A stretch of 64,000 nt of DNA from Nostoc sp. TCL240-02 (GCF_013343235.1 NZ_CP040094.1:5885001-5949000); one strand, 5' to 3'. Shown: positions 17,298-26,650, counted from the stretch's first letter. Notes: generated from the sequence alone by a model not told the origin. Made by a program: numbers and translations.

Positions 17298-18251
17298 ATG
17301 GCAGGTGCTTTAACAATTCAGCTGCCGAATGTTGCTAGTGCGATCGCTCTTGCAGGAGATGGAGAAGAAAATCTCAAATCCCTATCTCGGCAAACAGGAG
17401 CCACTTTAGTGCTACGTGGGCAAGAATTATTGATTTCTGGTACCCAAGGGCAAATCGATCTGGCTTCTCGATTAGTGCGATCGCTTGAAGACCTCTGGAT
17501 TAAAGGCAATATCATCACCAATGCCGATATTTTAACAGCCCGTCAAGCCATAGATAGCGATCGGCAAGAGGAATTGCAAGATTTACAGCGAAATGTCCTT
17601 GCCAAAAGTCGCCGGGGCGAAGAAGTCCGTGCCAAAACCTTCCGTCAGCGTCAATATATTGACGCACTCCGTAAGCGCGATCTCACTTTTGGGATTGGGC
17701 CTGCTGGTACTGGCAAGACTTATCTCGCCGTTGTTGTTGCCGTACAAGCACTCCTTGCCAACCAGGTTGAAAAGCTAATTTTAACTCGCCCTGCCGTCGA
17801 AGCTGGTGAAAAACTCGGTTTTTTGCCTGGAGACTTGCAGCAAAAAGTTAATCCCTATCTTCGCCCCCTTTATGATGCTATTTATGAATTCATCGACCCA
17901 GAAAAAGTACCCAGTTTAATGGAACGCGGTGTGATTGAAGTAGCACCACTCGCCTATATGCGGGGACGCACACTGAATAACGCTTTTATCATTGTCGATG
18001 AAGCTCAAAATACTACACCCGCTCAGATGAAAATGGTTTTGACTCGTTTGGGTTTTCGTTCGCGGATGGTGATTACAGGCGACATGACACAAACTGATTT
18101 ACCACTTCACCAACAATCGGGTTTAGGAGTGGCTTTACAAATTTTAAAACACGTTGAAGGCATTGCTTTTTGCGAATTTACTCAAAAAGATGTCGTGCGT
18201 CATCCTTTAGTTCAGCGTATTGTCGCTGCTTATGAACAATACGAAAAATAA
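17298..18251 (+). CDS. phoH: PhoH family ATPase
   Basis: About 317 residues. An N-terminal region (VASAIALAGDGEENLKSLSR, a KH-like module) precedes the PhoH ATPase core with P-loop GPAGTGKTYLAV, a Walker B VDEAQNTTP and the TRPAVEAGEKLGFLPG block. PhoH/YbeZ proteins are P-loop ATPases linked to ribosome and RNA maturation, which fits the neighbourhood of ffh, rpsP and KH genes. I prefer the ATG at 17298 (MAGALTIQL) over a TTG 36 bp upstream; neither has a strong ribosome binding site. Confidence 0.93.
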   Translation: MAGALTIQLPNVASAIALAGDGEENLKSLSRQTGATLVLRGQELLISGTQGQIDLASRLVRSLEDLWIKGNIITNADILTARQAIDSDRQEELQDLQRNVLAKSRRGEEVRAKTFRQRQYIDALRKRDLTFGIGPAGTGKTYLAVVVAVQALLANQVEKLILTRPAVEAGEKLGFLPGDLQQKVNPYLRPLYDAIYEFIDPEKVPSLMERGVIEVAPLAYMRGRTLNNAFIIVDEAQNTTPAQMKMVLTRLGFRSRMVITGDMTQTDLPLHQQSGLGVALQILKHVEGIAFCEFTQKDVVRHPLVQRIVAAYEQYEK

Positions 18252-18283
18252 GAATTGGGAATTGGAAATTGGGAATTGGGAAT
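18252..18283. repeat. Heptameric STRR tract (GGAATTG)
   Basis: Four to five imperfect copies of GGAATTG directly after the phoH stop codon. Same class as the tracts at 5554, 35032 and 56920. Confidence 0.7.
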
Positions 18284-18308
18284 CACAAATAATAAAGGAT
18301 AATAATTT

Positions 18309-18713
18309 ATGAGTACTACTTTGAAAGAATTTTTAGAAGCTTGTGAGACTCTAGGAACTTTGCGTTTAATTGTTACTAGTAGCGCGGCTGTATTAGAAGC
18401 ACGTGGCAAGATCGAAAAGCTATTTTATGCAGAATTACCAAAGGGTAAGTATGCAAATATGCACACAGAAGGCTTTGAGTTTCATTTGAATATGGACAAA
18501 ATTATTCAGGTTAAATTTGAAACTGGTGAAGCTAAAAGAGGTAATTTTACAACCTATGCCATTAGGTTTTTAGATGATAAACATGAGTCTGCTTTAAGCC
18601 TATTTTTACAATGGGGTAAACCGGGAGAATATGAACCAGGCCAGGTGGAAGCTTGGGAAACTCTAAAAGAGAAGTATGGGGAAGTTTGGGAACCCTTACC
18701 AGCAGAAATTTAA
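18309..18713 (+). CDS. Hypothetical protein, weakly ChuX/HutX-like
   Basis: A 134-residue soluble protein. The segment NMHTEGFEFHLNMDKIIQVKF followed by a strand-rich part ending in IRFLDDKHESALSLFLQWG resembles the HutX/ChuX heme-carrier fold in pattern, but this is a weak impression. The HutX-like reading would imply cytoplasmic heme handling; no heme uptake genes are nearby. It follows phoH by 57 bp and may be cotranscribed. Confidence 0.6.
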   Translation: MSTTLKEFLEACETLGTLRLIVTSSAAVLEARGKIEKLFYAELPKGKYANMHTEGFEFHLNMDKIIQVKFETGEAKRGNFTTYAIRFLDDKHESALSLFLQWGKPGEYEPGQVEAWETLKEKYGEVWEPLPAEI

Positions 18714-18722
18714 TACATACAG

Positions 18723-19061
18723 CTAAACTGACAGGGGTGGAGGAAATCTGATATCTGTACTGAACTGCTGCACATTCACGCTGTGATGAATCGGTAAAAC
18801 ATATTCTAAATTTTCATGAGGTCGAGGAATAATATGAGAAGAAAGCACCTCGCCACCGTTAACCCGCAGCACCGCCTTTACTCCTACTGTCACCGCCACA
18901 TTCACCTCGCCAATAACCCCTCGAATTAATACGGTAATTCGTCCTAAATCAGTATTTTCATAACCAACAAGGGTGATATGAGCAGCTTTACACATGGCAT
19001 CTCCAACTTCCACTGCTGTGGGAACGCCATAAACTTCAATCATGCCTAGTGCCAATGTCAT
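18723..19061 (-). CDS. ccmK: Carboxysome shell protein, CcmK-type BMC domain (stand-alone paralogue)
   Basis: A 112-residue single BMC-domain protein (GMIEVYGVPTAVEVGDAMCKAA, then LVGYE, then VNGGEVLSSHIIPRPHENLEYVLP). Such proteins form hexamers that tile the carboxysome facet. The HENLEYVLP end is CcmK2-like, but the pore loop reads NTDLG at residues 36-40 where CcmK2 has KIGSG, and there is a 12-residue Pro-rich extension. It is not in a ccm operon. Heterocystous cyanobacteria are known to carry an extra stand-alone class (CcmK6), and this gene may belong to it; that placement is inference. Confidence 0.88.
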   Translation of the reverse strand: MTLALGMIEVYGVPTAVEVGDAMCKAAHITLVGYENTDLGRITVLIRGVIGEVNVAVTVGVKAVLRVNGGEVLSSHIIPRPHENLEYVLPIHHSVNVQQFSTDIRFPPPLSV

Positions 19062-19273
19062 GCTGTCACCATAATTTAGGATTGTAGAGTTAGATATTTT
19101 TAACTATATCCGGCTAATTGTGATGGTAAATTAGTTACTAAACGATATTCTGTGAGTTAATAGCTAGCAGGATAATACGCAATATATTTAGTGTATCATT
19201 ATCCCATATTTGAAGTAAATTAACGCAAATAAAGTGAACTATAGAAAGAAAAATAAAGCTCTGTGATTATCTT

Positions 19274-19316
19274 TTAGTAAGTGCTTGAGTGCTAAAGCAC
19301 TTACTAATTTTTTTTG
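19274..19316 (+). terminator. Strong intrinsic terminator with no gene upstream
   Basis: A perfect 13-bp stem TTAGTAAGTGCTT / AAGCACTTACTAA (19274-19286 and 19295-19307) with an 8-nt loop, followed by nine T. It points on the plus strand, yet the nearest upstream plus-strand gene ends at 18713 and the minus-strand ccmK lies between. It therefore ends either a small non-coding transcript starting in 19062-19270 or a leader (attenuator) of the gene at 19361. Confidence 0.75.
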
Positions 19317-19360
19317 ATTTTTTACACAAAATTACTTGATTTTTAATCGATAAATAATAA

Positions 19361-20182
19361 ATGTTAAATACAAAATTGCGAATGCTTAAAATAAAGGTAA
19401 TTTGGAGTTTTTGCTTGCTGCTTTCATTCCTCCTGTGGAGTGGTGAAGCTCTTGCAGGAGAATTGTCTGAACGGTTAGCAAATTTTCCCCAGTGGGAAAA
19501 ATTAACTTCAGTGCAACCGGCTTCAGGTGATTTGGTTTACCCAAAATGGATGGCTGGTTCTTGGCAAGTTACGAGTACTTTAGTAGATTTAGCCGCACCT
19601 TTAGCACCAAATATAGTAACTCCAGGCTTTGAAGGTAATCGCCGACAATTAAATCAGCCTGTGAGTTTTGTAGTAAGATTTGTGGAGGATCAACCACATC
19701 TAGCTAGGTTAAAAATATTCCCTCAGATAGATAAAAAATCCCCAAGTTTAGTAGCAGATAGAGCGTTTAATAGTTTGAATTTGGCACGGGCTTATTTAGG
19801 GAATGAAGCAGTGTTATCAGTCAAAGTAGATCCAGATTCACCTAATCGTCAGATTACATTCTTGCGTAGCAGCCGCCAATTAGTCTCCATTGTGACTGCA
19901 CGGGCTACAGAAACTATCCCTGATGGCAAATTTATCACTACAGAAGTGTTTCAACAATTATTTAAAGGCGGTTCGCGCCCCTATTTAAACTCCGTAGAAT
20001 CTACCACCGCTTATCATAAACTCCTAACAGCGAATCCGGCGATTGAGGCAGATCAAGTTACTGCTGTCTATCTTTCACCCCAAGATCCAGATTACTTTAA
20101 AGCTGGTTCTCGGCCAGTTGCTCTCTATCGCTATCACCTAGAATTTGTCCCAACACAAATGCTTACTACTCCAAAGGAGTGA
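19361..20182 (+). CDS. DUF6816 family protein, exported
   Basis: A 273-residue protein with an N-terminal signal (hydrophobic residues about 14-32, ending GEALAG), likely in the thylakoid lumen or periplasm. The mature part begins LSERLANFPQWEKL and continues with YPKWMAGSWQVTSTLVDLAAPLAP, the pattern of DUF6816, a family shared by cyanobacteria and plastids with unknown function. An internal ATG (residue 8, MLKIKVIW) is an alternative start. A strong terminator hairpin lies just upstream (19274..19316). Confidence 0.8.
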   Translation: MLNTKLRMLKIKVIWSFCLLLSFLLWSGEALAGELSERLANFPQWEKLTSVQPASGDLVYPKWMAGSWQVTSTLVDLAAPLAPNIVTPGFEGNRRQLNQPVSFVVRFVEDQPHLARLKIFPQIDKKSPSLVADRAFNSLNLARAYLGNEAVLSVKVDPDSPNRQITFLRSSRQLVSIVTARATETIPDGKFITTEVFQQLFKGGSRPYLNSVESTTAYHKLLTANPAIEADQVTAVYLSPQDPDYFKAGSRPVALYRYHLEFVPTQMLTTPKE

Positions 20183-20270
20183 TTTAAATCTATAGCCCTT
20201 GACTACTTTGTAATACGTTTGTAATATATAGATTCCAAGTTTACGATCGCGCTCTTGGACGGTGTGCATC

Positions 20271-22091
20271 ATGGCCAAATTTCAAGATATTGTCAATTAC
20301 TTTCGCTCTGACTGGAAACTGAGTGTTTTCAGTATTACAGCATCTAGCATTTACGAAGTTATTGATTTAGTTGTACCTTACGCGATTGGGCAGATTTTAA
20401 ACGTTTTGTCTGCTCAACCTTTAGATAAACCACTTCAAAGTGCGATCGCAACTTTTTCGGACATCACTAATTACCCTATTAATAAAACCCTATCTTTGGG
20501 TGTATTACTGGGTTTAGTTTTCATTGTCACCGTAGTTAAAGCTCCAACCCAACCTTGGTTAACCCATTGGTTTCACTGGGATATATCTTTAAGGTTGCGT
20601 CGCCAGAAAGCCCAAACAGCCGTAGAAAAAATTCTCACTCTTCCACTAGAATTTTATGATGAAAATAACCCCGGACGAATTGCTGGAAGAATAGCAAGAG
20701 GTATTTCTAACCACACTTTTACTTACCCTGAAGTTGCCGGACAGTTAATTCCTAAACTAGTTCGGGTATTGGGAATTTTCTTGTTTATCTTGGTGATTGA
20801 GTGGCGAATTGCGATTTTATATTTGATTTCCTTTGTCGTTATTCTTGGCTTTAGCTTGAAGGATTTAAAGCACCTAATTTGGCATGAAACTATTCTGGAT
20901 AAATATTCAGAAGATACGGAAAGTCGTAATTCCGAACTGATCACCAACATCAAAACGGTAAAAGCATTTGCTACTGAAGCTCATGAACTAAAGCGGCAAA
21001 AACAACGTTTGGATCGTGAGCTAATGGTGGTTGAGTATCGCGTTCACAAAGGTTATGTGAAACTAGCTACTTGGCAAAGGACTGTAATTCAGTTTTGCGT
21101 TTTTACTATCCTGGGTTTGACTTTAGCGGCAACAGTAGACGGTAGAATTTCTCTTGGTCACTTTGTCATGACATTAACTCTTTCTAGCATGGCTTATGCT
21201 GAATTAGAACCTATTAGCACATTGGGAGAACTTTTTGCCCGTCGTTATTCTTCTATGCTGCGGTTTCACGAATTTCTCCAAGAGCCAATTCCATCTGATT
21301 CAGCTAGTCTTTTAGAAGAGAGCAACCAGACAGAATCACCCTATAAATTTACTGGGAAAGTTGAGTTGTCCCACGTCAGTTTTGGATATGATGCCAACCG
21401 TCAAGTTTTGCAAGATATTAACTTGTTGATTGAGCCATACCAAACAGTGGCATTAGTGGGGCGTTCCGGTTCTGGTAAGTCTACTTTGGTGAAGTTGCTG
21501 TTACGATATTTTGAACCTCAATCAGGTCAAATTCTGATTGATGGTCAAGATATCTGCACTTTGAATGTGGGTAAGTATAGACGAAGGCTAGCGATCGTTC
21601 ACCAAGAAGTAGACGTTTTCAACGGTACTATCTTGGATAACCTCACCTATGGTAGGCGGGATGCCAGTTTAGAGCAGGTTAAGGAAGCCTGTAGAATTGC
21701 CAGAGTCGATGAAGTAGTGCAGCAGTTACCCAAAGGTTATTACACTGTGGTGGGGGAACGAGGTGTCAGGTTATCTGGGGGACAAAGACAACGCTTAGGA
21801 ATTGCCAGGGCGTTGTTAGTGCAACCAGACGTACTGATTTTTGACGAAGCCACCTCTAGTTTAGATTATGAGTCTGAGCGTTCAATTCAGCTAGCGATGC
21901 GATCGATTCAGGGTACTTGCACCACTATTGTGATTGCTCACCGTTTAAGTACAGTGCGGGAAGCAGATAAAATTGTAGTTCTGGAGCAAGGAAAGATTGT
22001 AGAAGTAGGTAGCCATGATGAACTGTTGCGTCACGAGGGCATTTATCGCCGCTTACACTCCCTGCAAGAAACAGGAGAACTTCTAAGTTAG
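20271..22091 (+). CDS. ABC transporter, fused permease and ATP-binding domains
   Basis: About 606 residues. The N-terminal half has six membrane segments of the exporter type (ABC_membrane, residues about 20-310). The C-terminal half is the nucleotide-binding domain: Walker A GRSGSGKST, Q-loop HQEVDVFNGTI, signature LSGGQRQR, Walker B LIFDEATSSLD and switch His in IAHRLST. It works as a homodimer or heterodimer exporting lipid, peptide or drug-like substrates; the substrate is unknown. The ATG at 20271 (MAKFQDIV) is preferred to a GTG nine bases upstream. HIP1 sites occur inside the gene. Confidence 0.92.
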   Translation: MAKFQDIVNYFRSDWKLSVFSITASSIYEVIDLVVPYAIGQILNVLSAQPLDKPLQSAIATFSDITNYPINKTLSLGVLLGLVFIVTVVKAPTQPWLTHWFHWDISLRLRRQKAQTAVEKILTLPLEFYDENNPGRIAGRIARGISNHTFTYPEVAGQLIPKLVRVLGIFLFILVIEWRIAILYLISFVVILGFSLKDLKHLIWHETILDKYSEDTESRNSELITNIKTVKAFATEAHELKRQKQRLDRELMVVEYRVHKGYVKLATWQRTVIQFCVFTILGLTLAATVDGRISLGHFVMTLTLSSMAYAELEPISTLGELFARRYSSMLRFHEFLQEPIPSDSASLLEESNQTESPYKFTGKVELSHVSFGYDANRQVLQDINLLIEPYQTVALVGRSGSGKSTLVKLLLRYFEPQSGQILIDGQDICTLNVGKYRRRLAIVHQEVDVFNGTILDNLTYGRRDASLEQVKEACRIARVDEVVQQLPKGYYTVVGERGVRLSGGQRQRLGIARALLVQPDVLIFDEATSSLDYESERSIQLAMRSIQGTCTTIVIAHRLSTVREADKIVVLEQGKIVEVGSHDELLRHEGIYRRLHSLQETGELLS

Positions 22092-22461
22092 GGAACATAG
22101 ACATTTGGGATTTTGGATTGATCCCATAAATTAATTCCCCTAATTAAATCGGCCTTATTGACAATACAATAGGGTTGATTTTTTTAATTGTCCCCAACGG
22201 TATTTTGTACAAGAATAGAAATTCTGAACCACCAGTCATAATGTATACAATATGTGATAATAGATTTCAGATAAAAATCATAGTCTACTGAACTCTGTCC
22301 GCTTCAGTAATGTAAGAAGTGAGGCTTGCAATTTACGTATGTTAAGTATATAAACTGAATCTTGCTATTGCCATTTTTATATGGGGATGAAAGCGCTGAT
22401 TACATTTGCTAGATATCTATGCAATAAGTCTTATTAATTATTTAATTAAATTATATTATTT
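22092..22461. other. Intergenic region, 370 bp
   Basis: AT-rich DNA between the ABC exporter and the decayed VWA gene. No intact gene or clear hairpin was seen; the right end may contain the degraded promoter and missing 5' part of the VWA gene. Confidence 0.4.
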
Positions 22462-23605
22462 GTGAATATAACTAAAATTACTCCTGGACAAACACTTACT
22501 TTTACACAAAAAGTTGGCTTAGATTTAGTTGCTGTTTTGGGTGGCGGACGAGATGTTGTCTTGGCGATTGATTTAACAGAAAGTGTAGGCTATAAATGAT
22601 GAAGGTCGTATCCGCTTACGTCAGATCATTCAAGATAGCCTTAAGCCTGGAGATACTGTCTACATTATTCCTTTTGCTCAAGATGTAGTTTTAAGTGAAG
22701 TTAAATCGGGTGTAAATTCGTTGGGAACACCCATCTACTTTATTAGTAATAATCAAGAAAATATTGACAAAATCTTAGCAAGAATACCTTCGCCAAATTC
22801 AAAATATTATGGTACAGATATTCAGCAAGCTGAATTTACCATTTATCAAGGTCTAGCTCAGATTAATCAAAATCGTCTACAAGAAAACCAATCTATAAAA
22901 CCACAATCAGTAGTTTGGGTTACAGATGCGCCCTTATTTACCGAACCAGGAATTACATCGCAAATTTGGATAGAAACACCTGCTAGCAGTCCTTTTAGGA
23001 TAGTAAATTCTCCAGAAAGTCAACAGCGACAAGCTTGGATTAAAGATTTGCTAATTCAGAAGCGATCGCTATCAATTAAGACGCAAAATAATCAAGAGTA
23101 TAAACTTACAGTAGTCGATATTGCTCCTACAGTCCAGGAATTTTGTACACCAGCGCCAGGTAATCAAGAAACTTGTTTAGTCACACCTTATTTAATTAGA
23201 AAATTATGGTTGCCTTGATTAACTTCAATATTAATCCTAATAAGTCTATTTTTAGCTGCACTAAAATTATATCGTCTCCGAAAAAAATGGGAACTTATAG
23301 TTGATTTTGAAGTAACCACAAAACCAGAAGACCAAAAATGCAGCTTGCCAAATAATAAACGAATTACAATTGGTGAATATGACTCTACTTGTGTAGATTC
23401 TATTGATTGCCCAGGTGTAGAAATAAGAGGATACTTAGAACGTAAAGATGAGAAGCTTTATTTAGTCCCAACTAATTTAATACCAATTTTTTACAACGAT
23501 CAAGAAATTACGTCACGGAAACTTATAGATAAATCTAAATTTCGGCTAAATTGTCCAGATTATCGCAAGCGCGACTACGAGATTATTATTAAACTCAAAA
23601 AATAA
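22462..23605 (+). pseudogene. Broken von Willebrand factor A (VWA) membrane protein gene
   Basis: Pieces in two frames join into one protein. Frame 1 (GTG 22462 to TGA 22597) ends DVVLAIDLTESVGYK, a VWA strand with the MIDAS-type D-x-T-x-S. The other frame continues at once with NDEGRIRLRQIIQDSL and runs through a VWA core. That frame is cut by an in-frame TGA at 23216 and then carries on with a membrane segment (SILILISLFLAALKLY) and a charged C-terminal domain to the stop at 23605. One frameshift near 22595 and one nonsense codon disable the gene; the 5' end may also be missing. It is first in a wrecked cluster with the tubulin-like and OmpA-like remnants. Confidence 0.85.
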
Positions 23606-23624
23606 TATTATTTAGGTACATAGA

Positions 23625-24098
23625 ATGAATCAATCAACTACAAATGAACTTCAATATCGAGGAATCAACCGCACAATTTGTATAGGTTTAGGCGGTACTG
23701 GACGCGATGTTTTAATGCGAATCCGGCGGTTAATTGTTGACCGTTATGGAGATTTAAGTAATCTCCCAATTGTGAGTTTTGTTCATATTGACACAGATAA
23801 AGCTGCAACCCAAGTCACCGGTATTCATTTAGTTAAACTGCGGCAATTTGTCAAGGAAGTTGATGAATTTCCAGAAGATAGTGCTAATTATCCATACAAA
23901 GCAGCAGTAGTTGGAACTCCTACAAGTACTGATCCTGTAGCTAAAGAGGGAATTATCAATCGTTTTCGTAGAAAGATGAATGAGCGGTTTAAAAGTTATC
24001 AAATTCAAAGTAGAGATATAGGAAATAGAAAAGCTATTCTTGGTGAGATAGTTGTTGATTTTCCTGTAGAATCTATAGTGACTACAACGAAGATTTAA
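23625..24098 (+). pseudogene. Remnant of a tubulin/FtsZ-like GTPase gene
   Basis: A 157-residue open frame. The start RTICIGLGGTGRDVLMRIRR followed by VSFVHIDTDKAA is the N-terminal nucleotide-binding motif of the bacterial tubulin-like (Tubulin_2) family, whose full proteins are many hundred residues long. After residue about 66 the sequence jumps to what looks like a distant part of the protein (VKEVDEFPEDSANYPYKAAVVG), so most of the gene is deleted. The frame then runs into the beginning of the next remnant. It lies 19 bp after the VWA remnant on the same strand, as expected for a former operon. Confidence 0.75.
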
Positions 24099-24720
24099 AT
24101 ATTTGGCCTGCTTTCACAGATTTAATGTCTAATGCTTTCATGATCTTGTTACTATTATTATTAATAGCTACCACAAAATATACAATACCACAAAATATAC
24201 AATATCGCAAATATATAATCCACGTACGCCACCAATTTTGCTGATTAAAGATGAAAATTCGAGGTTTGATCCAGGTAGCGCAGTAATTCCAACAACAATG
24301 TTAGATTACATCAAAAATAAACTTGTACCTGATATAGAGAAAAATACAAAATCTTACAACATTAACAGCGTTGAAATTATTGGACACACTGACGAGCAAC
24401 CTATTGGTATTATCAGCAGCAATTTAGACTCTAATTTAGAGCTAGCTGCTAGTCAAGGTGGTTCAGTTAGTACACTTAAGGCTGGTTCTAACGCTGATTT
24501 AGGATTGATGCGTTCCCTTGTAGTAGTTAAAGAACTGCTGAAAATCCAGCAACAAAATAAGATGCCAGGAATTCAATTTCGCGTTTATTCTGCGGCACAA
24601 TTAATATTACCAACTGGTGAATTTGCTCCTATTCCCTAAGACAAGCGTCACCCAGAATCGGAGCGGCGACGCATTGAAATTCGTTTTACCCGCTTGGGTG
24701 AAGTGCGAGAAGTAAAGTAA
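24080..24720 (+). pseudogene. Broken OmpA/MotB-like membrane protein gene
   Basis: One reading frame from 24080 encodes YNEDLNIWPAFTDLMSN followed by a Leu/Ile-rich membrane segment. After a frameshift between about 24160 and 24220 the code continues as PPILLIKDENSRFDPGSA with the OmpA-type peptidoglycan-binding domain (VEIIGHTDEQPIG, residues spaced as in MotB). An in-frame TAA at 24637 interrupts it, and the same frame resumes with HPESERRRIEIRF to a stop at 24720. Its 5' end is fused to the tubulin-like remnant by deletion. It is the third member of the decayed cluster. Confidence 0.8.
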
Positions 24721-24782
24721 ATAATCCATTCACCACTACGAGAAGACTAATTCAAGAATCGAAGTCTTCCAATAAGAAAAAA

Positions 24783-25739
24783 CTAAGATTTACTCTTATC
24801 GGCTTCTTTCTGCGCCGCTTCACTGTATTTCTTATATAGTTGAGTCCGAATTTTAGCTTCCTGATAACGGCTGTGTTTTTGTGGTACTGTACTCATTAAA
24901 TCTGAAGCCCGTTGCCACTTAGCAGCGATTTCTAACCACTGAGTTGAGGTTGTGGCTGTTTTACCAGATGTAGAAGCAAGATTTGCAATTCGCACGGATG
25001 TTGCAAATGGGTCATTAGATTGCTCATCAAAGGTTTTGTTAGGAATACGAGATGGTATTGGGGCTTTATTATCGTTAGTATTTGTAGTTAAAGATTTGGA
25101 AGTTTCTGGTTGCATTAAGTTTTTCAGTTTATTACCTAACTGGGCATAAACAACCCAACTAAGCAACAACAGGGAGCATAAACTAACTGCTGCTAATATC
25201 TTTTTTTTAGGTTTACTTTGGTGTTTTTCTTTGTTAATAAGTAGTACCAAAGGACGAGAAACTTGAGTTTTAGGGAAACTTGGTTTTCCTAGTTCAGCTT
25301 GAGCTTCTGTCAAATCTTTAATGAGTTGCTTTATAACATTAGGTTGAATTAATGCAATTTCCTGTGACCAAAGCAATTGGTTGTCGCGATCGCTATCTAT
25401 TTCTTTTAACCACAGTAATTGTTGTTCCCGAACAATCCGACTGTTGATATTGACTCGGCGAATGTGACGCGGAGCAATGGACTCAAGAATTTGCTGGATT
25501 TGTTCTACGAGGGCAGATTGCTCAAGTTGTTCTATCCTAGCCGCCTCGCAGAGAAGTTGTAAGACACCATCAGAAAATATGGCTCTAGTTCTGACACCAG
25601 ACTTAGCTAGTTTCTCGTTCAATAGCTGAATAATTGCAGCAACGCTACCTTGTTGAGCTTGCCAACCGATATCGTTTATCCGATCTACCATCTGAGGTTT
25701 GGTGATAACTCTTCCACCCTGACTGATTAACGTATTCAT
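24783..25739 (-). CDS. Hypothetical single-pass membrane protein
   Basis: A 318-residue protein. The N-terminal 170 residues look soluble and helical, with a repeated LLW-x-x-EI pattern around 105-130 (QQLLWLKEIDS and NQLLWSQEIAL). A membrane segment lies at about 182-203 (ILAAVSLCSLLLLSWVVYA). The C-terminal part is Ser/Thr/Asn-rich and ends in a helical block (WLEIAAKWQRASDLMSTVPQ, YQEAKIRTQLYKKYSEAAQ) that I recognise as recurrent in cyanobacterial proteins of unknown role. It converges with the decayed VWA/tubulin/OmpA cluster; whether it belonged to it is unclear. Confidence 0.7.
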   Translation of the reverse strand: MNTLISQGGRVITKPQMVDRINDIGWQAQQGSVAAIIQLLNEKLAKSGVRTRAIFSDGVLQLLCEAARIEQLEQSALVEQIQQILESIAPRHIRRVNINSRIVREQQLLWLKEIDSDRDNQLLWSQEIALIQPNVIKQLIKDLTEAQAELGKPSFPKTQVSRPLVLLINKEKHQSKPKKKILAAVSLCSLLLLSWVVYAQLGNKLKNLMQPETSKSLTTNTNDNKAPIPSRIPNKTFDEQSNDPFATSVRIANLASTSGKTATTSTQWLEIAAKWQRASDLMSTVPQKHSRYQEAKIRTQLYKKYSEAAQKEADKSKS

Positions 25740-26054
25740 TAATTTAGGGATTCTTTTCTACTGACCTTGATCTTGTCTTCGATTTTACGAGTAAAAAGAT
25801 AAGTTGCCAAATAAAATCATAAAAGTCGAGCCTCCCTTCTCGGTTCGGTAAAGATGCTCAATCGCGCTCAGTTAATTTGACACTCCCACGCCTTAAAAGT
25901 GTAGGATTCTGGAACTGAAACTGCGCTTTCAGGTTAACGCCGATGCTGGCGGACGAGCTACCTGTTTGACATAGTACATTATCATGTCTTTTAGCGATCG
26001 CGTGAACTCAAGTTAAGTTAGCCAAATAGTATCAGGGTCAACACCAAGCGATGT
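25740..26054. other. Intergenic region with possible IS200/IS605-type end remnant
   Basis: Around 25880-25912 the sequence GACACTCCCACGCC, a short spacer, then GTGTAGGATTCT resembles the hairpin seen at the right ends of IS200/IS605-family elements in cyanobacteria. No tnpA or tnpB coding sequence is present, so at best this is a relic. Otherwise no gene is seen. Confidence 0.3.
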
Positions 26055-26385
26055 CTAACGACAAGCCGCTTCTCTACGAGAGGCTACGCCAACGCGTCTA
26101 CGTAACTGTTCCTTCAACCTTTCCACTTGGGACTGTGCTTATTCCCTGGCTAATTTTTCCTGTTTTAGCGCCTCTGCCAATTTCTCTGGAATCAGCAACT
26201 TTTCACCAGTATCTTCTCGATAAAAACCAATCAGTTGCCCCTCTATTTGCAAACGCAGCTGCAAAGGTTACTTCTAAAGTTGCTACTAAAGCACATAAAT
26301 GAACATAACTTTCTGCCAAAGGTTCACTATCCGAGCTTGGGTAAAAAACTTCTGTTGATTGAGAACTGGGTAAAAGGCTAATCAT
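26055..26385 (-). pseudogene. Uma2 family gene remnant with internal deletion
   Basis: On the minus strand, the frame from ATG 26385 encodes a typical Uma2 N-terminus (FYPSSDSEPLAESYVHL then ALVATLEV). It is then joined, in another frame, to a typical Uma2 C-terminus (GQLIGFYREDTGEKLLIPEK, LAEALKQEKLARE, a stop, then SQVERLKEQLRRR). The nuclease core between them is missing. The 3' end is replaced by a dispersed repeat (CTACGAGAGGCTACGCC on the plus strand). This reading explains both small open frames seen on the two strands here. Confidence 0.75.
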
Positions 26386-26650
26386 AATTAGCCACCTGAT
26401 TGAGAATATGGGTGGATGACTATATTATCTCAGAGACTTTCGCTGATATTTCTGAAACTGTCATCCCGTCAGATATTGTTCACAGGCTAAACAAAATAGC
26501 TATATCAGGATAAATTTGTGAGTCATTCTCGCTTTTTTTGCCTTTTTATCAGAATGGCAAGACTATTTAGTATAGCGATCGCTACATTAGAAGATATATA
26601 TAAATAAAAATCATTGTTGATTTTTATTCGTTCGCAGTTCACACAAAACC
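26386..26650. other. Upstream region of the M3 peptidase gene
   Basis: 265 bp of AT-rich DNA with one HIP1-like site (GCGATCGC at about 26576). It should contain the promoter of the M3 peptidase gene; no clear box could be assigned by eye. Confidence 0.4.

Noticed and set aside
26051..26302. An 83-codon plus-strand open frame
   Set aside because: It is antisense to the Uma2 remnant, which explains the sequence better.
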